From assembly GCA_036250225.1 (NCBI GenBank), contig JAPZLL010000014.1, positions 434,001-498,000 of the forward strand: a DNA stretch of 64,000 nt. Direction: 5' to 3'. Both the position numbers and the translations under genes were made by a program. The notes below the pieces were generated by a model that was not told the DNA's origin, did not search any database, and was given only the letters and a program-made list of their open reading frames with translations. This document shows, piece after piece, positions 12,113-23,170 of the stretch. Numbering within the stretch: the first letter of the stretch is position 1; every line of letters begins with the position of its first letter. The stretch comes from Cercophora sp. LCS_1 (Eukaryota > Ascomycota > Sordariomycetes > Sordariales > Lasiosphaeriaceae).

Positions 12113-14270
12113 ATGGCGGACGGCGTGACCGAGGCCGCGGCCAACCTCAAGATCGAAGAGGCGGCGCCTGTCGATCCCAACGCCCCCAAGCTCCAGCTCG
12201 ACGAGGAAACAGGCGAATGGGTCAGCAAAGGAGAGCTGGCCAAGAGATTGAAGAAGCGCGCAAAGAAGGTCAGCAAGGAAAAGGCCCAGGCCGCGAAGCC
12301 CGCCCAGAACGATGCGGCCCCCAAGAAACCAAAGGAGAAGGTCGAGGACGCGCCCTTGGATCCCGATGCCATGTTCAAGCAGGGTTTCTTGAACACAGTC
12401 TTTGAGGAGAGACCGTTGAAGCCGGTTATGACGCGATTCCCACCAGAGCCCAATGGATTCCTTCACATTGGCCACGCCAAGGCCATTGCCGTCAACTTTG
12501 GGTTCGCAAAGTATCACGGGGGCAATTGGTGAGCAATGTGGAAGCGTTCTCTGAAGCTGCTGGGACGCAAACTAATACGCAATCTCACAGCTACCTGCGA
12601 TACGATGACACGAACCCCGAGGCCGAAGAGGAGATTTACTTCACTGCGATCGAGGACATGGTGCGCTGGCTGGGTTTCAGTAGGTGATACAGGCCAAACA
12701 GGGAGAGGGACGGGCCGATACTAACGGAACCAGGCCCTTATAAGATAACCTACTCCTCGGATAACTTTGGGAAACTGTACGAACTTGCCGAGAAGCTGGT
12801 CACACTCGGCAAGGCATACGTCTGCTACTGCAACGATGACGAGATCAAGCTCCAGCGGGGCGGGGAGAAGGGCGCCAGCCCACGGTTCCGCTGCAAACAT
12901 GCCGACCAGGCTGTCGAGTTCAACCTCACCGAATTCAGAGCGATGCGTGATGGCAAATACAAGCCACGAGAGGCCTTCTTGCGCATGAAGCAGGATATTA
13001 CCGATGGCAACCCCCAGATGTGGGATCTCGCGGCTTATCGCGTGCTGAACAAGCCCCACCACAGGACCGGCGACGAGTGGAGGATCTACCCGACATATGA
13101 CTTTACACATTGCTTGTGCGATAGCTTTGAGGGCATCACGCACTCTCTGTGCACCACAGAATTCGTCCAGAGCAGAGTGTCGTACGAATGGTTGAATGAG
13201 CAGCTCGTCGAGTGGCAGCCCCAGCAGCGCGAATACGGTCGATTGAGCATCTCAGGCACCGTGCTTTCCAAGCGCAAGCTGAAGGAGCTGGTGGACAAGA
13301 AATATGTCCGAGGATGGGACGACCCTCGTCTCTACACCCTGATCGCTGTTCGACGGAGAGGTGTGCCCCCCGGCGCCATCCTGGAGTTTGTCAACGAACT
13401 TGGCGTCACTACAACCAATAGCATCATTCAGGTTGTTCGTTTTGAGCAGACGATACGGCGTTACCTTGAACGGACAGTCCCCAGGTTGATGTTGGTGCTT
13501 GACCCTGTGCCGGTTATCATTGAGGATGCCGATGAGTTTGATGGAACTGAGGTCACTGCGCCCTTCTCTCCCAAGAGCCCCGCCATGGGAGGTACGCGTC
13601 CCCTCTTCATATCATGACAGAATGACGAACTGACACTTCCAAGACCACAAGATCAAATTTACCAAGAAGGTCTATATTGACCGCTCAGACTTCCGTGAGG
13701 TTGACAGCAAAGACTACTTCCGTCTGGCTCCTGGCAAGACTGTTGGCTTGCTGCAGGCGCCATTCCCCATCAAGGCCACCAACTTTACCAAGGATGAGGC
13801 GACTGGCAAGGTTACCGAGATCCGCGCGGTATTTGACCGCGAAACCAAGAAACCAAAGACATTCATCCAGTGGGTTGGTGCCGAGGGCAGTGGCTCCCGC
13901 AGGTGTGAGGTTCGGATTCACAACCAGTTATTCCTGTCGGAGAACCCGGCGGCCGCTGAGGGTGGCTACTTGAACGACCTCAACCCGGAGAGTGAGGTTA
14001 TTTACCCCGACGCCATCATCGAATCCGGATTTGATGAGGTCAAGCGACGTGCTCCCTGGCCTGAGGCCGCTGGCGAGGACAAGCTGGGCAAGGGAGGCCC
14101 AGAGTCGGTCCGGTTCCAGGCCATGAGAGTTGCCTATTTTGTTCGTATTCCCAATCTGGTGATCTCTTACGTTGCTAACAATCTTGCAGGCTATGGATTC
14201 GGACAGCACAGACGACAAGATTGTTCTCAACCGCATCGTCACGCTGAAGGAGGATCGGGAGAAGAGCTAA
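12113..14270 (+). CDS. GLN4: Cytosolic glutaminyl-tRNA synthetase
   Basis: Class I aminoacyl-tRNA synthetase that charges tRNA-Gln. Exons 12113-12528, 12591-12679, 12734-13591, 13644-14140 and 14190-14270 give 646 aa. A basic Lys/Ala-rich N-terminal extension (about 1-85) precedes the catalytic core. HIGH is at residues 118-121 within FPPEPNGFLHIGHAKAI, and the KMSKS-type motif is VLSKRK at about 345-350, the form usual for eukaryotic GlnRS. YLRYDDTNPEAEEE and the anticodon-binding beta-barrel (KKVYIDRSDF onward) follow. All four introns are 49-62 nt with CTAAT/CTGAC/CTAAC-like branches, and each join restores a conserved motif (for example GGNCYLRYDD and RVAYFAMD). The ATG at 12113 is preceded only by an in-frame non-ATG stretch. 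Confidence 0.96.
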
Positions 14271-15690
14271 TTGAAGTTTTGATCTGACAGTTGTAGAATC
14301 GGTTAATTGCGGGATGGCATAGCAGGTTGTCAACATTGATAGAAGCAGCACAACTAGATTTTGCGACAATGATCTCGTGGACAGGTGATACGATTGGGTC
14401 TGTTCTGCGTCAGCCACTCTCCAGATGGGGCCACGGATGATCTTCGAGCACCCCAGAAAATCCCACCACGGTGTGCACCAGGCGACTCATGCTACTGTAT
14501 CTGGACAGACGTGCAGCTGCGGGCTCGCAGAGTCGCAGTGCACCACCGTTGCTCGAGACTTGTCGACCCCTGACCCCTGAAGGGCGGCCCGGGAGTTCAA
14601 CATCGACCGAGAAACACATTCAGCATACTTGACAAATGTCACCGCAATCGGCGGCTCGGGCTGCAGAAGGATCCGCACAATACAATTAACTACCGCACAA
14701 ACGCTGAGATTGTACACATTTCACTACAGCCGGCTTGGTGGCCTCATCCGGGCCGATACTTCTGCAGTGAGCTTTCGCCTTGAATCCCAGGGTCGATCTT
14801 GGCAACCGGTCGGCTTCGACGTCATGCAGGACCGGTGGCACGGCCCCCCTGAAGTTGGGATGTGAGACACGATCCAGACACAACCCCTGCCGGGTCTTGG
14901 GTAAATGAGGTGGGCCAATCACCAATTGCCGATGTCTGGACAGTGCCGTCTCCTTCTCCAACCAGTCTAACCAGCGCCGCATTCCAACGTCTGTTCATGT
15001 GTGTGTGTCTGCCACTGGTTGAATGATGGCAGATGCCCGCTTCGAGGATGAAACGACGAAGCTACTCCGTGAGCTACCCCAAGCTCTTTTCCGCTGTTTG
15101 TCTTGTTGCGTGACGGTGAGCCGTTCTCCCGTCCAGCCGCCCGTGTTACCCAGCCTTAGGGAACCCCCTCCTTGTCGTCGTCTGGAAGGGGGACGTCTGA
15201 GTGCCTGTCTCGTCAGAGCAGAGGGAGGTCAAAACTTGGGACGCCCGCCCCTTCTTCCCGGCGTGTTCTCGTCGTCTGGTCCGACAATCTTGACGATCAT
15301 TCATGGAATAGGCTTGGCCCTTTCTCTCTCCTTTTCACTTTGGACGTAGGCAAAGAGGAGACTGGCATCTCCCGGCACTATTCTCTTTTTTCTTCCTCTC
15401 CACTTTTTGTTCTGTTGATAGTTGTTTTCACTCATCCCTCAGATCCTCCTGCGGTTTTTTTTCCCCGGGACAAACCATTCTTTTCCGTCCATCATAGGAT
15501 TCGAGCCGCTCTTCGCCAGTTGATCCTAACCGACTTTTGCTTCAACTTCGCCATGTTCAAAGCGCCCGTGAGCGCGTCCCGCTAGACTCGGTGTATTTTA
15601 TTTTATCGATTTACAGAAAGATAGACGAAAAAGGTGGGGGAACTGGACCTCGACGGTCCTGCTTCCCTCTTTCTCTCTCGTGGACGAGTT
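14271..15690. other. Intergenic, leader of the DUF3433 gene
   Basis: Between GlnRS and the DUF3433 gene, both on the + strand. From about 15290 to 15490 there is a strong pyrimidine tract (CTCTCTCCTTTTC, TTTTTTCTTCCTCTCC), which looks like a fungal promoter or leader element. No frame has protein-like composition. Confidence 0.4.
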
Positions 15691-18600
15691 ATGTCCTACC
15701 AGGAGTACGCACAGCTCGGAAGGAATACACAACGGGATAATGGGAATAATCACAACACAAACCGGGCGCCTCAACCGCCGCGATTACGAACCGACCGGCC
15801 ATACACGGGCTCCGTCGCCTCCTTCAGCGTCCCTCGCAAGTCACCACCACACAGTAGTTCCTCAAGCACATCATCCGCCTCCCTCAGCCCGTCCAACTCT
15901 GCCTCCCAAATAAAAGCAGGCAGCCTCTCACCCACCAGTCAATGGAGCGATGGTCTCAACACACATGCTCAGCTCAAAAACCTCGAACTCGGGACGGCGA
16001 CCGACAAACGCCCCGAGTTAATCGACGTTTCCCTCCCCTGGCGCCCCTTCTACCTCCAACGCAAAGTCCTCATCTGCTTCATCATCACCTTTGCCGGCCT
16101 GGCCGTCTGTCTGGAGGCCCTCCTGGGGTACGCAACCCGTAACAACGGTCTCGAAACCTCGCCGGCAAATGCCTACCTCTGGCGATTGGCACCTACCGCT
16201 TTGCTCACACTGGTTACGGCGCTCTGGTCCCGCGTGGAGTATCAGTCGCAGCACGCAGCACCATGGTACCGGCTCTCCCTCGGCGCAGCCGACGCAGACC
16301 GCACCTTGTTGCTGGACTACATATCTCTCCCCCAACCCGTTGCCATCCTCACCGCCCTGCGCAATCGCGACTTGTCGGTGGCGGCTGCTACTGCCGTCTC
16401 CATGTTTTTAAAACTACAAGTAGTCGTCTCGGCAGGACTCATCTTCACATCCCTCGTTTCGCTACCCGCCCAAACTACGCCGGTGACGGTGCAGACTGCG
16501 TTTGTGAATAACGGATCCGGGCTTGCGGATGGGAGCGCGCTGGCGTTTTATACCATGCTTGGGTTGCAGCAGGAGGGGTTGTTGTTTCCCGAGGGGGTTG
16601 CGCCTACGTTTGCGTACCAGCGGTTTGATACTGACCAGGCGATGGTGGCTGGGAGCACGGTGAGCGCGACGGTGGATGGGTTGTCTGCTGGGTTGGAGTG
16701 TGAGGTTGCGAGCGTGGGGTTGGCGGGCGTTGGGATGAGTGGTGGCGGGGTGCAGGTGTTTAATACTTCGTTTTTGGTTGCCGGGACGGGAACAGCGGGA
16801 GGAGGGGGATGTAATGTGAGCATGCCGGTGAGCGGGAGGCAGTTTTTGAGGACGACGACGCCGTCCGGAACGGCGGCAAACCAGACGACAAACTATTTTG
16901 CGAGGTTTGGACAGGGTGGTTGTAACGGGTCGACCGCGGTACCGGATCAAAGGATCGTGGTTGTTTTTGGGACCGAGACGTTTATCGCTAGACCGGCTAA
17001 TGGGACAACAACGACAACGACACCGGTGGTCAGTGGCACGATCCCTAGGTCCGCGGCGCTGGTTTGCAAGCCGAGTTATGCGGTCTCTCGACTGGACGTT
17101 TCGAAAAAGGATGGTGGAATCGTGGGCATTGCGCCGTCGCTGCAACCGCAAGAGAGAGCGCTCGCGAATGTCGAGGCGTGGGGGATAGCCGATGGCTTCT
17201 TTGCTTCGTTTCGGAATGGATTGGCCGAGAGCAAATATTCTGATACCACGCCATGGTTTTATGAACCCGGTGTCGTCAACGTCGATCCGATCATGTATCT
17301 GGCGCTGGACTTCCGGTTTCGCAGCACCGGGATTCCGGTCGAGCCGGATGCGTTGCTCAACCCTGCGGTGCTGCAGGATGTGGTCGGGGATTATTTCCAG
17401 CAGTATGTGCCGCTTGTTGCGTCTCGCTCGTTGATGAAGGAGGAGTCGTCACTGGTTACGGCGGTGGCGGCTGTGACGAGCGAGAGGCTGATGGTCAGCT
17501 TTGCGGTGACGCAGTTTGTCGTGGTCCATTTGGCGGTGGCGGCTTTTCTTACGGTGGGCATGGTGTTTCTGGTTCCGAAAAAGGGGTTTCTCCCCCGTGA
17601 TCCGGGAACCATCATGGATACGGCTGCGCTGATTATCAACAGTCGGGGGCTGTTGCAGTCGCTGCGTGGCGTGGGCGGTGGAGATGCGAATGCCCTGAGG
17701 GAGCGTGTCGTCGGGCCGGAGTATTATACCGGCGTGGAGGCGTATGAGCGCGCGGATTCCAAGGGCTCGGGATATTTTCGCATCTTTGGCGGGCATTCGG
17801 AACAGCAAGAGCCGGTTTATACGGAGCCGACTGACAAGTTTCCGCATCCGGGGCTGTTGCACCCGGCCAGTCGACTCACCGGGATCCTGGTCACGACCAG
17901 TCTGATTATCGGACTGGATTTCGCTCTGCAGGCGTCTGGCAAGAACGGCGGGTTTGCAGATGCTGTGGACGAAGAACACCGACACCTCCTGTGGACCGTG
18001 GTTCCGGCCGTTGTCTTTGGTCTTGTGGCCATGTACTTTGTCTCGGCTGGGTTTATCATTCGCATCCTGTCGCCATATGCCGCGCTCACCCGGGGAGCAA
18101 CGTTTGAGCAGTCGGTCAACAGCAATCTCGTCGACAGGGCGTCGCCGCTTGTCATTTACCAGGCACTCAAGTCACGCAATCTTGCCGTGGGCAGCGCCAC
18201 TGTTGCGGCTGTTGCATCGTCGCTGTTTGTCATGTTTGCGGCGTCCCTGTTCATGGTGACGATTGTGCCGACAACAGCAGACTGCCGGCTGTTGACCGAC
18301 GACTTTTTCGCGCAGAGCAACGGGGCGCCCGATGATGGGTTCTGCACAACCTGCCAGAACGGGACCGTCCTCGCGTCTCTCGTTCTCAACGGCAACGTTT
18401 CGTATCCCGGGTTTACCTATGCAGATCTCGCGTTTCCGTCGCTCACACTGGTGAGCGTGCCCGAGGATATGAGCAGTCTGCCCGACGATGTCATCATCAC
18501 GGCTACCATTCCCGGCGTTCGACCGTCGATGCAATGCCGTCGCTTCCAGCAGTCCGAACTCTCGGTCAGCTTCAACCTCTCTACTTTCACCGGCACGGGG

Positions 18601-19743
18601 AACCCCATGCAAGTGATCTTCCCGGTCGGCGCAGGCTCAACTGACAACGCGGCGGACAACACCATGACCATCAACACGGGACCGAACCTGAGTTCCACCA
18701 ACACCATGGACCCCAACGCCTTCTTCGGCGCAGGCGCATACAAACCCCTGCCCTTGGCAGACAGCAACACGCCCCGCTGGCTCTATATCTGGGGCCAACT
18801 CCAAAACGCCGGGACATCCCAACCCGCCATCCGGTCGCTGTCAGGTCTAGCCTGCAACGAATCCGTCTTCTCCCTCAACGTCGCCGTCCGCTTCCTCGGC
18901 GGCTCCCTGGACATCGACGCCGTGAACCCCCCGGTACCAGACGAATCCTCCCTCGTCCCCGTCCCCCTCGCCCTGGACGGAAACCTTGACTACAACACCC
19001 TCGTCACGCTATCAACCCCTCACATCCTCGACCCCTTCTTCATGTCCCTCACCGCCTCCCGCTTCGCCATTCCGCCCTCCCATCTCGCCGATTCGTCTCT
19101 GGCATCCCAAGTCGCCGAAGCCATCACCCGCCAACACGTTTTGATCCGAACCCAAATCATCTCAGCATGGAACCGCCGCCCCACCACCTTGGAACCCTCC
19201 CTCGCTTTCCCACTCGATGTCAATGGTACCGTCATGGGCAATGCTACAGAGTTGGCATTCCCCGCCAGGTTGACGATCAACTCCCTCCCCAGCGGCGCAG
19301 CCCGTCGCGTAGTCCAGGATATGGTATCCACTCGTGTTCTCCAAGCATTGCTAGCAGCAGTACTGGTAGCAAGCGGCGCGGCATGGCTTGCTTTACCAAA
19401 AGGGAATCTGTTGCCGAGAATGCCAACGAGTATAGCCAGTGTGGCTGGGTTCTTGGCGGATGGGAATATGTTTGGATTGATGGGACGGGGTGCCGAGTGG
19501 CAGGGTGTGGCCGAGTTGTTGAAGTATTTTAGGGATGGGTTGCATGTTACCATGGGTTTCCGACTTGGGTGGGAGAGGCCGAAACGAAGAAGAAACGTGG
19601 GCGGGATGGGAGAGGAGGTGTTTGCTGTTACGGCGGTGAGGACGGGGGGATGGGGAGGCGGCGAGAATGTCGGGTTGGGGTTGCAGGCGAGGGTTGGGTA
19701 TGCTCAGAGGGATTTTGTTAGGGATTGGGGTTGGAGGACGTAG
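15691..19743 (+). CDS. DUF3433 family multi-pass membrane protein
   Basis: Fungus-specific membrane protein of unknown role. It is intronless: 1350 aa from ATG 15691 (MSYQEYAQL); the frame continues upstream but only from GTG. After a Ser/Pro-rich cytosolic start it carries the family's motif PWRPFYLQRKVLICF followed by a helix, then WRLAPTALLTLVTALW, and a large Gly/Thr-rich, N-glycosylation-site-rich extracellular part. A second copy of this layout starts near residue 730 (ASRLTGILVTTSLIIGLDF), and a last helix is near 1225. Known DUF3433 proteins have the same duplicated layout. The base composition switches inside the gene: the coding strand is G-rich at about 16500-17700 and C-rich at about 18540-19200. 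Confidence 0.85.
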   Translation: MSYQEYAQLGRNTQRDNGNNHNTNRAPQPPRLRTDRPYTGSVASFSVPRKSPPHSSSSSTSSASLSPSNSASQIKAGSLSPTSQWSDGLNTHAQLKNLELGTATDKRPELIDVSLPWRPFYLQRKVLICFIITFAGLAVCLEALLGYATRNNGLETSPANAYLWRLAPTALLTLVTALWSRVEYQSQHAAPWYRLSLGAADADRTLLLDYISLPQPVAILTALRNRDLSVAAATAVSMFLKLQVVVSAGLIFTSLVSLPAQTTPVTVQTAFVNNGSGLADGSALAFYTMLGLQQEGLLFPEGVAPTFAYQRFDTDQAMVAGSTVSATVDGLSAGLECEVASVGLAGVGMSGGGVQVFNTSFLVAGTGTAGGGGCNVSMPVSGRQFLRTTTPSGTAANQTTNYFARFGQGGCNGSTAVPDQRIVVVFGTETFIARPANGTTTTTTPVVSGTIPRSAALVCKPSYAVSRLDVSKKDGGIVGIAPSLQPQERALANVEAWGIADGFFASFRNGLAESKYSDTTPWFYEPGVVNVDPIMYLALDFRFRSTGIPVEPDALLNPAVLQDVVGDYFQQYVPLVASRSLMKEESSLVTAVAAVTSERLMVSFAVTQFVVVHLAVAAFLTVGMVFLVPKKGFLPRDPGTIMDTAALIINSRGLLQSLRGVGGGDANALRERVVGPEYYTGVEAYERADSKGSGYFRIFGGHSEQQEPVYTEPTDKFPHPGLLHPASRLTGILVTTSLIIGLDFALQASGKNGGFADAVDEEHRHLLWTVVPAVVFGLVAMYFVSAGFIIRILSPYAALTRGATFEQSVNSNLVDRASPLVIYQALKSRNLAVGSATVAAVASSLFVMFAASLFMVTIVPTTADCRLLTDDFFAQSNGAPDDGFCTTCQNGTVLASLVLNGNVSYPGFTYADLAFPSLTLVSVPEDMSSLPDDVIITATIPGVRPSMQCRRFQQSELSVSFNLSTFTGTGNPMQVIFPVGAGSTDNAADNTMTINTGPNLSSTNTMDPNAFFGAGAYKPLPLADSNTPRWLYIWGQLQNAGTSQPAIRSLSGLACNESVFSLNVAVRFLGGSLDIDAVNPPVPDESSLVPVPLALDGNLDYNTLVTLSTPHILDPFFMSLTASRFAIPPSHLADSSLASQVAEAITRQHVLIRTQIISAWNRRPTTLEPSLAFPLDVNGTVMGNATELAFPARLTINSLPSGAARRVVQDMVSTRVLQALLAAVLVASGAAWLALPKGNLLPRMPTSIASVAGFLADGNMFGLMGRGAEWQGVAELLKYFRDGLHVTMGFRLGWERPKRRRNVGGMGEEVFAVTAVRTGGWGGGENVGLGLQARVGYAQRDFVRDWGWRT

Positions 19744-19844
19744 TCTTTGGGGAGGATGTAGGATACCTGGATGGGTGTCGGATGGAGGATAGGATGTAGG
19801 ATATCCGATATTTGTAGGTTAGGATGGGTTGGATTTGACGGAGT

Positions 19845-19874
19845 AGGATAGGATAGGATAGGATAGGATAGGAT
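19845..19874. repeat. (AGGAT)6 microsatellite
   Basis: Six perfect copies of AGGAT, about 100 nt after the DUF3433 stop codon. Imperfect GGATGTAGGATA-like relatives surround it (19750-19830), so the 3' flank as a whole looks like slippage-grown sequence. Confidence 0.95.
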
Positions 19875-20374
19875 CATTGGGTTGGCTTTGGGCAGGGAAT
19901 GGAGTGATGGATTTGGTTTTAGATCTTTTGGGTTTTCTTTAGGACCAGTGTGAAATCCCATATAGCAATGGACTGATCGACGAGGCTACCTTACTATCTT
20001 GTGTGCCAATGTTTCTGTTGTGGGTACAGTGCCCCTGTGCCCTGCTGTCTGGTTACCTACTTGGCCGTGATAGTGTCACCCCATAATAAGTGTACGAGCC
20101 TCGCCTTTGCCAGTGTCAGTCCATAGGAACAAAATCTGCCAGCGCTACCACGGGCTTGTCAGACTTCGCATATCAGGTCCCTCAAAGCGAACACCCCCTC
20201 AAGCCTTGGGCCATGTTGTGTTCCCCTGTATCCCAAACTCCCTAACCACACCCCTTCACAACCAAAACGCAGTGCAGCCCATCGGCGGGCGGTCCGCTAC
20301 ACAAACTCGGCAAGTCAAATGCACCCGTGATGTTCTCATTCTCAGTTACCTTGCGCAACGTGCCATTTCTGCAA

Positions 20375-20400
20375 TTTTTTTTTTTTTTTTTAAAAAAAAA
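20375..20400. repeat. T17A9 homopolymer junction
   Basis: A run of 17 T followed directly by 9 A. It can fold as a perfect A/T hairpin arm and could act as a nucleosome-free element or a poly(A)-signal region. It is also a likely assembly-length error point. Confidence 0.9.
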
Positions 20401-20548
20401 TCCCCTTCCGAGACCTGTCTTGCGCATTCTCGTCTTTCCCCATCTTCATGGTGTGGTGTCTCGTCTCTACATTTGAATGGACCGGATCGGAAACAATGTG
20501 TTGTGAGTTTATTTTGGTTTGTTTGTTTACGAACCCCTGAATAGCCCA

Positions 20549-21076
20549 ATGACTGACGTGACTGACACACAAAAAAAAAAAGACGTACCAGAAATCCGCT
20601 ACCCCTGCTGCCACACCCTCTACCTCCTGCCCTTGCACCATCTCCCCGTCCTCGAACTCTGCCATCTCGTCTCTTCCCACCATAACCCATCAGGCTGCCC
20701 GCACCGCATCCCCAAGCGGTTTCCCGACCTGTGCGATTTCCCCCTCAACTGCGAGCGGTGCGAGGCCAGCGCCGAACATAAACTACGTGCGATTGACAAA
20801 GCTGCTGAAGATGCACGAGCTGTGACGAGATCGCTGCAGACGCTCAACTGGGTTGCGCCTGAGCGGGCGGTCGAGGCTGGCGCGCGGTTATGCGAGGAGG
20901 CGAGGCGGTTGGAGTTGAGGGTGGCTGCGTTAATCGGGACGGTGGGATGGGTTGGAGAGACAAACATGGTGGATGCGAGGAGGAAGGCGGCGGAGGGGTT
21001 TAGAGGACGGTTGGTTGAGGCGGGGGAGATATTCAAGGGACGAATTTTGGTCAGTGGGTATGGAGGGAGGAGATGA
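20549..21076 (+). CDS. Hypothetical 175-aa Cys/His-rich protein
   Basis: Not recognised. The frame from ATG 20549 (MTDVTDTQKKK) encodes 175 aa. Residues about 20-75 hold Cys/His pairs (YPCCHTLYLL, ELCHL, GCPH, LCDF, NCERCE) that might bind zinc. The rest is an amphipathic Ala/Glu/Arg-rich helical region (RRLELRVAALIG and similar). The Lys run at the start comes from a poly-A tract (20571-20581), so the N-terminus is uncertain and an upstream exon is possible. The 3' end lies 106 nt from the end of the convergent gene at 21183. Confidence 0.45.
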   Translation: MTDVTDTQKKKDVPEIRYPCCHTLYLLPLHHLPVLELCHLVSSHHNPSGCPHRIPKRFPDLCDFPLNCERCEASAEHKLRAIDKAAEDARAVTRSLQTLNWVAPERAVEAGARLCEEARRLELRVAALIGTVGWVGETNMVDARRKAAEGFRGRLVEAGEIFKGRILVSGYGGRR

Positions 21077-21182
21077 AAAAAATGTCATTTGCTCGATAGA
21101 TAACAAAAGGGGAAGTGGTATAAAACTTGCGCCGACATTGTGTCACATCATGAATCATAATCGTCGTTTCCCGTCAAGAGAT

Positions 21183-22139
21183 TCAGCTCCACAGGAGAAT
21201 CCTCCATCGCCAACCCTGCAGCAACTTCAAATCATCCTCGTTAATCTCCTCATCGCCCCGCTCCACCTTGGACGAAAGCTTCTTCAACCGCTTCGAAACA
21301 GTCCTTGCCACGCGAAGGGTGACTTCGTTTTGGAACACATACATGACTGCAAACACGAAAAACGCTAGCGTCATTAGGCCCGGACGGTGCACGCTGTTGA
21401 TAATGCGGTCCACTAGCGACCGGCTCCGGCGAAACGCGTACTCAGTATCGTTGGATGAGTCCTTCTCGTCCCTGGGTCGGCGGAAGATGGTCCGCACCGC
21501 GGGGATGAAGGTTGCGCTGGCCATGCTGTGTTAGTGTTCGCTTGCATGTTTGTGTGATGCGAGAGAGAGAGAAAGAAAGAAAACGTACATGGCTCCTCCG
21601 ATAATAAAGCGTCGCCATCGGTGCGACTCGGCCGACTTGACCATGCCACCGACTTCCTGCCGAAGTGTGCGCAGATCCCCTAGAACTGCGGATGCTTGGA
21701 TGCGCAGCCGCTCTTCGATCCCGACTTCTGCCTTGCGGTGTCGGTTGCGCTGCATCGTCATATATTCCCGCAGTGCTGACTCGGTTGAGAGCTTGACGTT
21801 TTTGAGGCTTGGTTTCGTCACCGTGGCCAACGGCAGGGGCGTGAGGGATGGACCGGGCGGGTGCTCGACCACTAGCGGAGGGGCGTACGACACGGTGCTT
21901 GCGGGAGGGGGAGGGCCGTTCGGGTACGTGAGACCCGAGGTTTGCGGGGCCGGTCGGTACGCCGCATTGGTAGCGCCGGGAGGGGGAGGGTATGAAGGAT
22001 CCACGGGTGGTCTGTAGCCCGGGTCGACGGGAGGCCGGTAGGAGGCATCGCTGGGCTTGCCGTGGGCGTCGTAGGGCGGCGCCGACGTGGATTGGATCGG
22101 GGCGTATGGCGGCACGGCCGCCGGCGGTTGAGTCGACAT
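21183..22139 (-). CDS. Pro-rich protein with C-terminal membrane segments, unknown function
   Basis: Not assigned to a named family. Exons (minus strand) 21589-22139 and 21183-21525 give 297 aa. The first 100 residues are Pro/Tyr-rich with repeats of the form YRPPVDP and YPPPPG. A charged helix follows (NRHRKAEVGIEERLRIQ). A hydrophobic segment falls at the exon junction (RRFIIGGAIMASATFIP) and another at about 240-256 (PGLMTLAFFVFAVMYVF), before a basic end finishing GWRWRILLWS. The 63-nt intron 21526-21588 has donor GTACGT, a CACTAAC branch and a CACAG acceptor. The layout suggests a small organelle or ER membrane protein with a cytosolic disordered tail. It is divergent from the DUF4139 gene. 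Confidence 0.75.
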
Positions 22140-23170
22140 GTTGCAGCTTTGCAAGCTACCGACTGGCTTGCTTCCCTATCGATGTGTCAATTGCTGCGGG
22201 TTGAAATCGTATCCAAATCTAGCGTCGTCGATGGTGTTGAGGCCTCTGAGGACCTGAATGGCGGTGGCTGGGGGTCCTTGTCGATAACAGCAATGACAAC
22301 ATGTTCGCGGGGAAAGCTACCCCACGTGCAGTGAAGCTGAGACAGGGGACTCCAGGAACGGCTAGCTCCGCAACATCAAGAAGCTTGTGTGGGTCGACGG
22401 CTGATGCCGTTAATACCGTCGACGTCACATTAAGAGATCAACATCGCCTCCGTGTCTATGTGGTCGAGGGTGATGAGAGAGGGCAACACTGAAAATTGAG
22501 TTGCAGCTGTCAGAAGACCTGGCAGGTGTCATCTTATCGGACAGTGGACCGCTCTCCGTGCAGAGTTGGCCAAGTTCCGCCTTGAGGCTCACACGAGCAA
22601 CAGACCCCGCGAACTCATCGATTGCTTGATAATAAGCATATCAATATCTCGAGCAATGGCGCAACTTGAAACGCGAGGCAGACTTGCTCATTCTTTGTCT
22701 CCTCTGTGTGGTGCATTTGCCAGGCTAGTGTCCGCACACCTGAGCAAAAATTCGCCAAGTCGGGCGATTGGCGAATGGGAAGGCCACAAGATTTGAGTCA
22801 TCGCTGCCTGGAGGGCCGGCTGTGGATACGGCATTTTGTGTAGCACCAACGCGGGCGCCATTGGTGGAGGCCGCCGTGAAATTGGTGGCGTACCCATCCC
22901 ATCGACCCCGCGGCCTCGGCGTCACTGCCAATGCCACCACGAACCCCTGGGCACAGCCTGAGATGTAGGGATTTGGACTTGACTGTGTGATTGTCTTCCT
23001 TTGTTTGCGAGGTATAAGTATATCTTGCCTTCTGTCTATCTATCTTTCTCGTCTTCAACTCAACCGTTCTTTTGCACAACAATTTTGCGAGCAAGTCTTC
23101 TCGCTGCTTTTCGCTCTCAGACAGACCCCCCCAAGCCAGCGCTGTCGGTTTGCTTTGGATCGCTCCCACA
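22140..23170. promoter_or_regulatory. Divergent promoter region
   Basis: 1.03 kb between the divergent genes at 21183-22139 (-) and 23171 (+). A pyrimidine-rich leader (CTATCTATCTTTCTCGTCTTC) lies at about 23035-23057, just upstream of the + gene. No gene is supported inside. Confidence 0.4.

Larger units (their letters stand above)
19744..20548. other. Intergenic with microsatellites
   Basis: 805 nt between + strand genes. It contains an AGGAT pentamer tract and a T17A9 tract, listed separately. No coding frame is supported. Confidence 0.5.
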
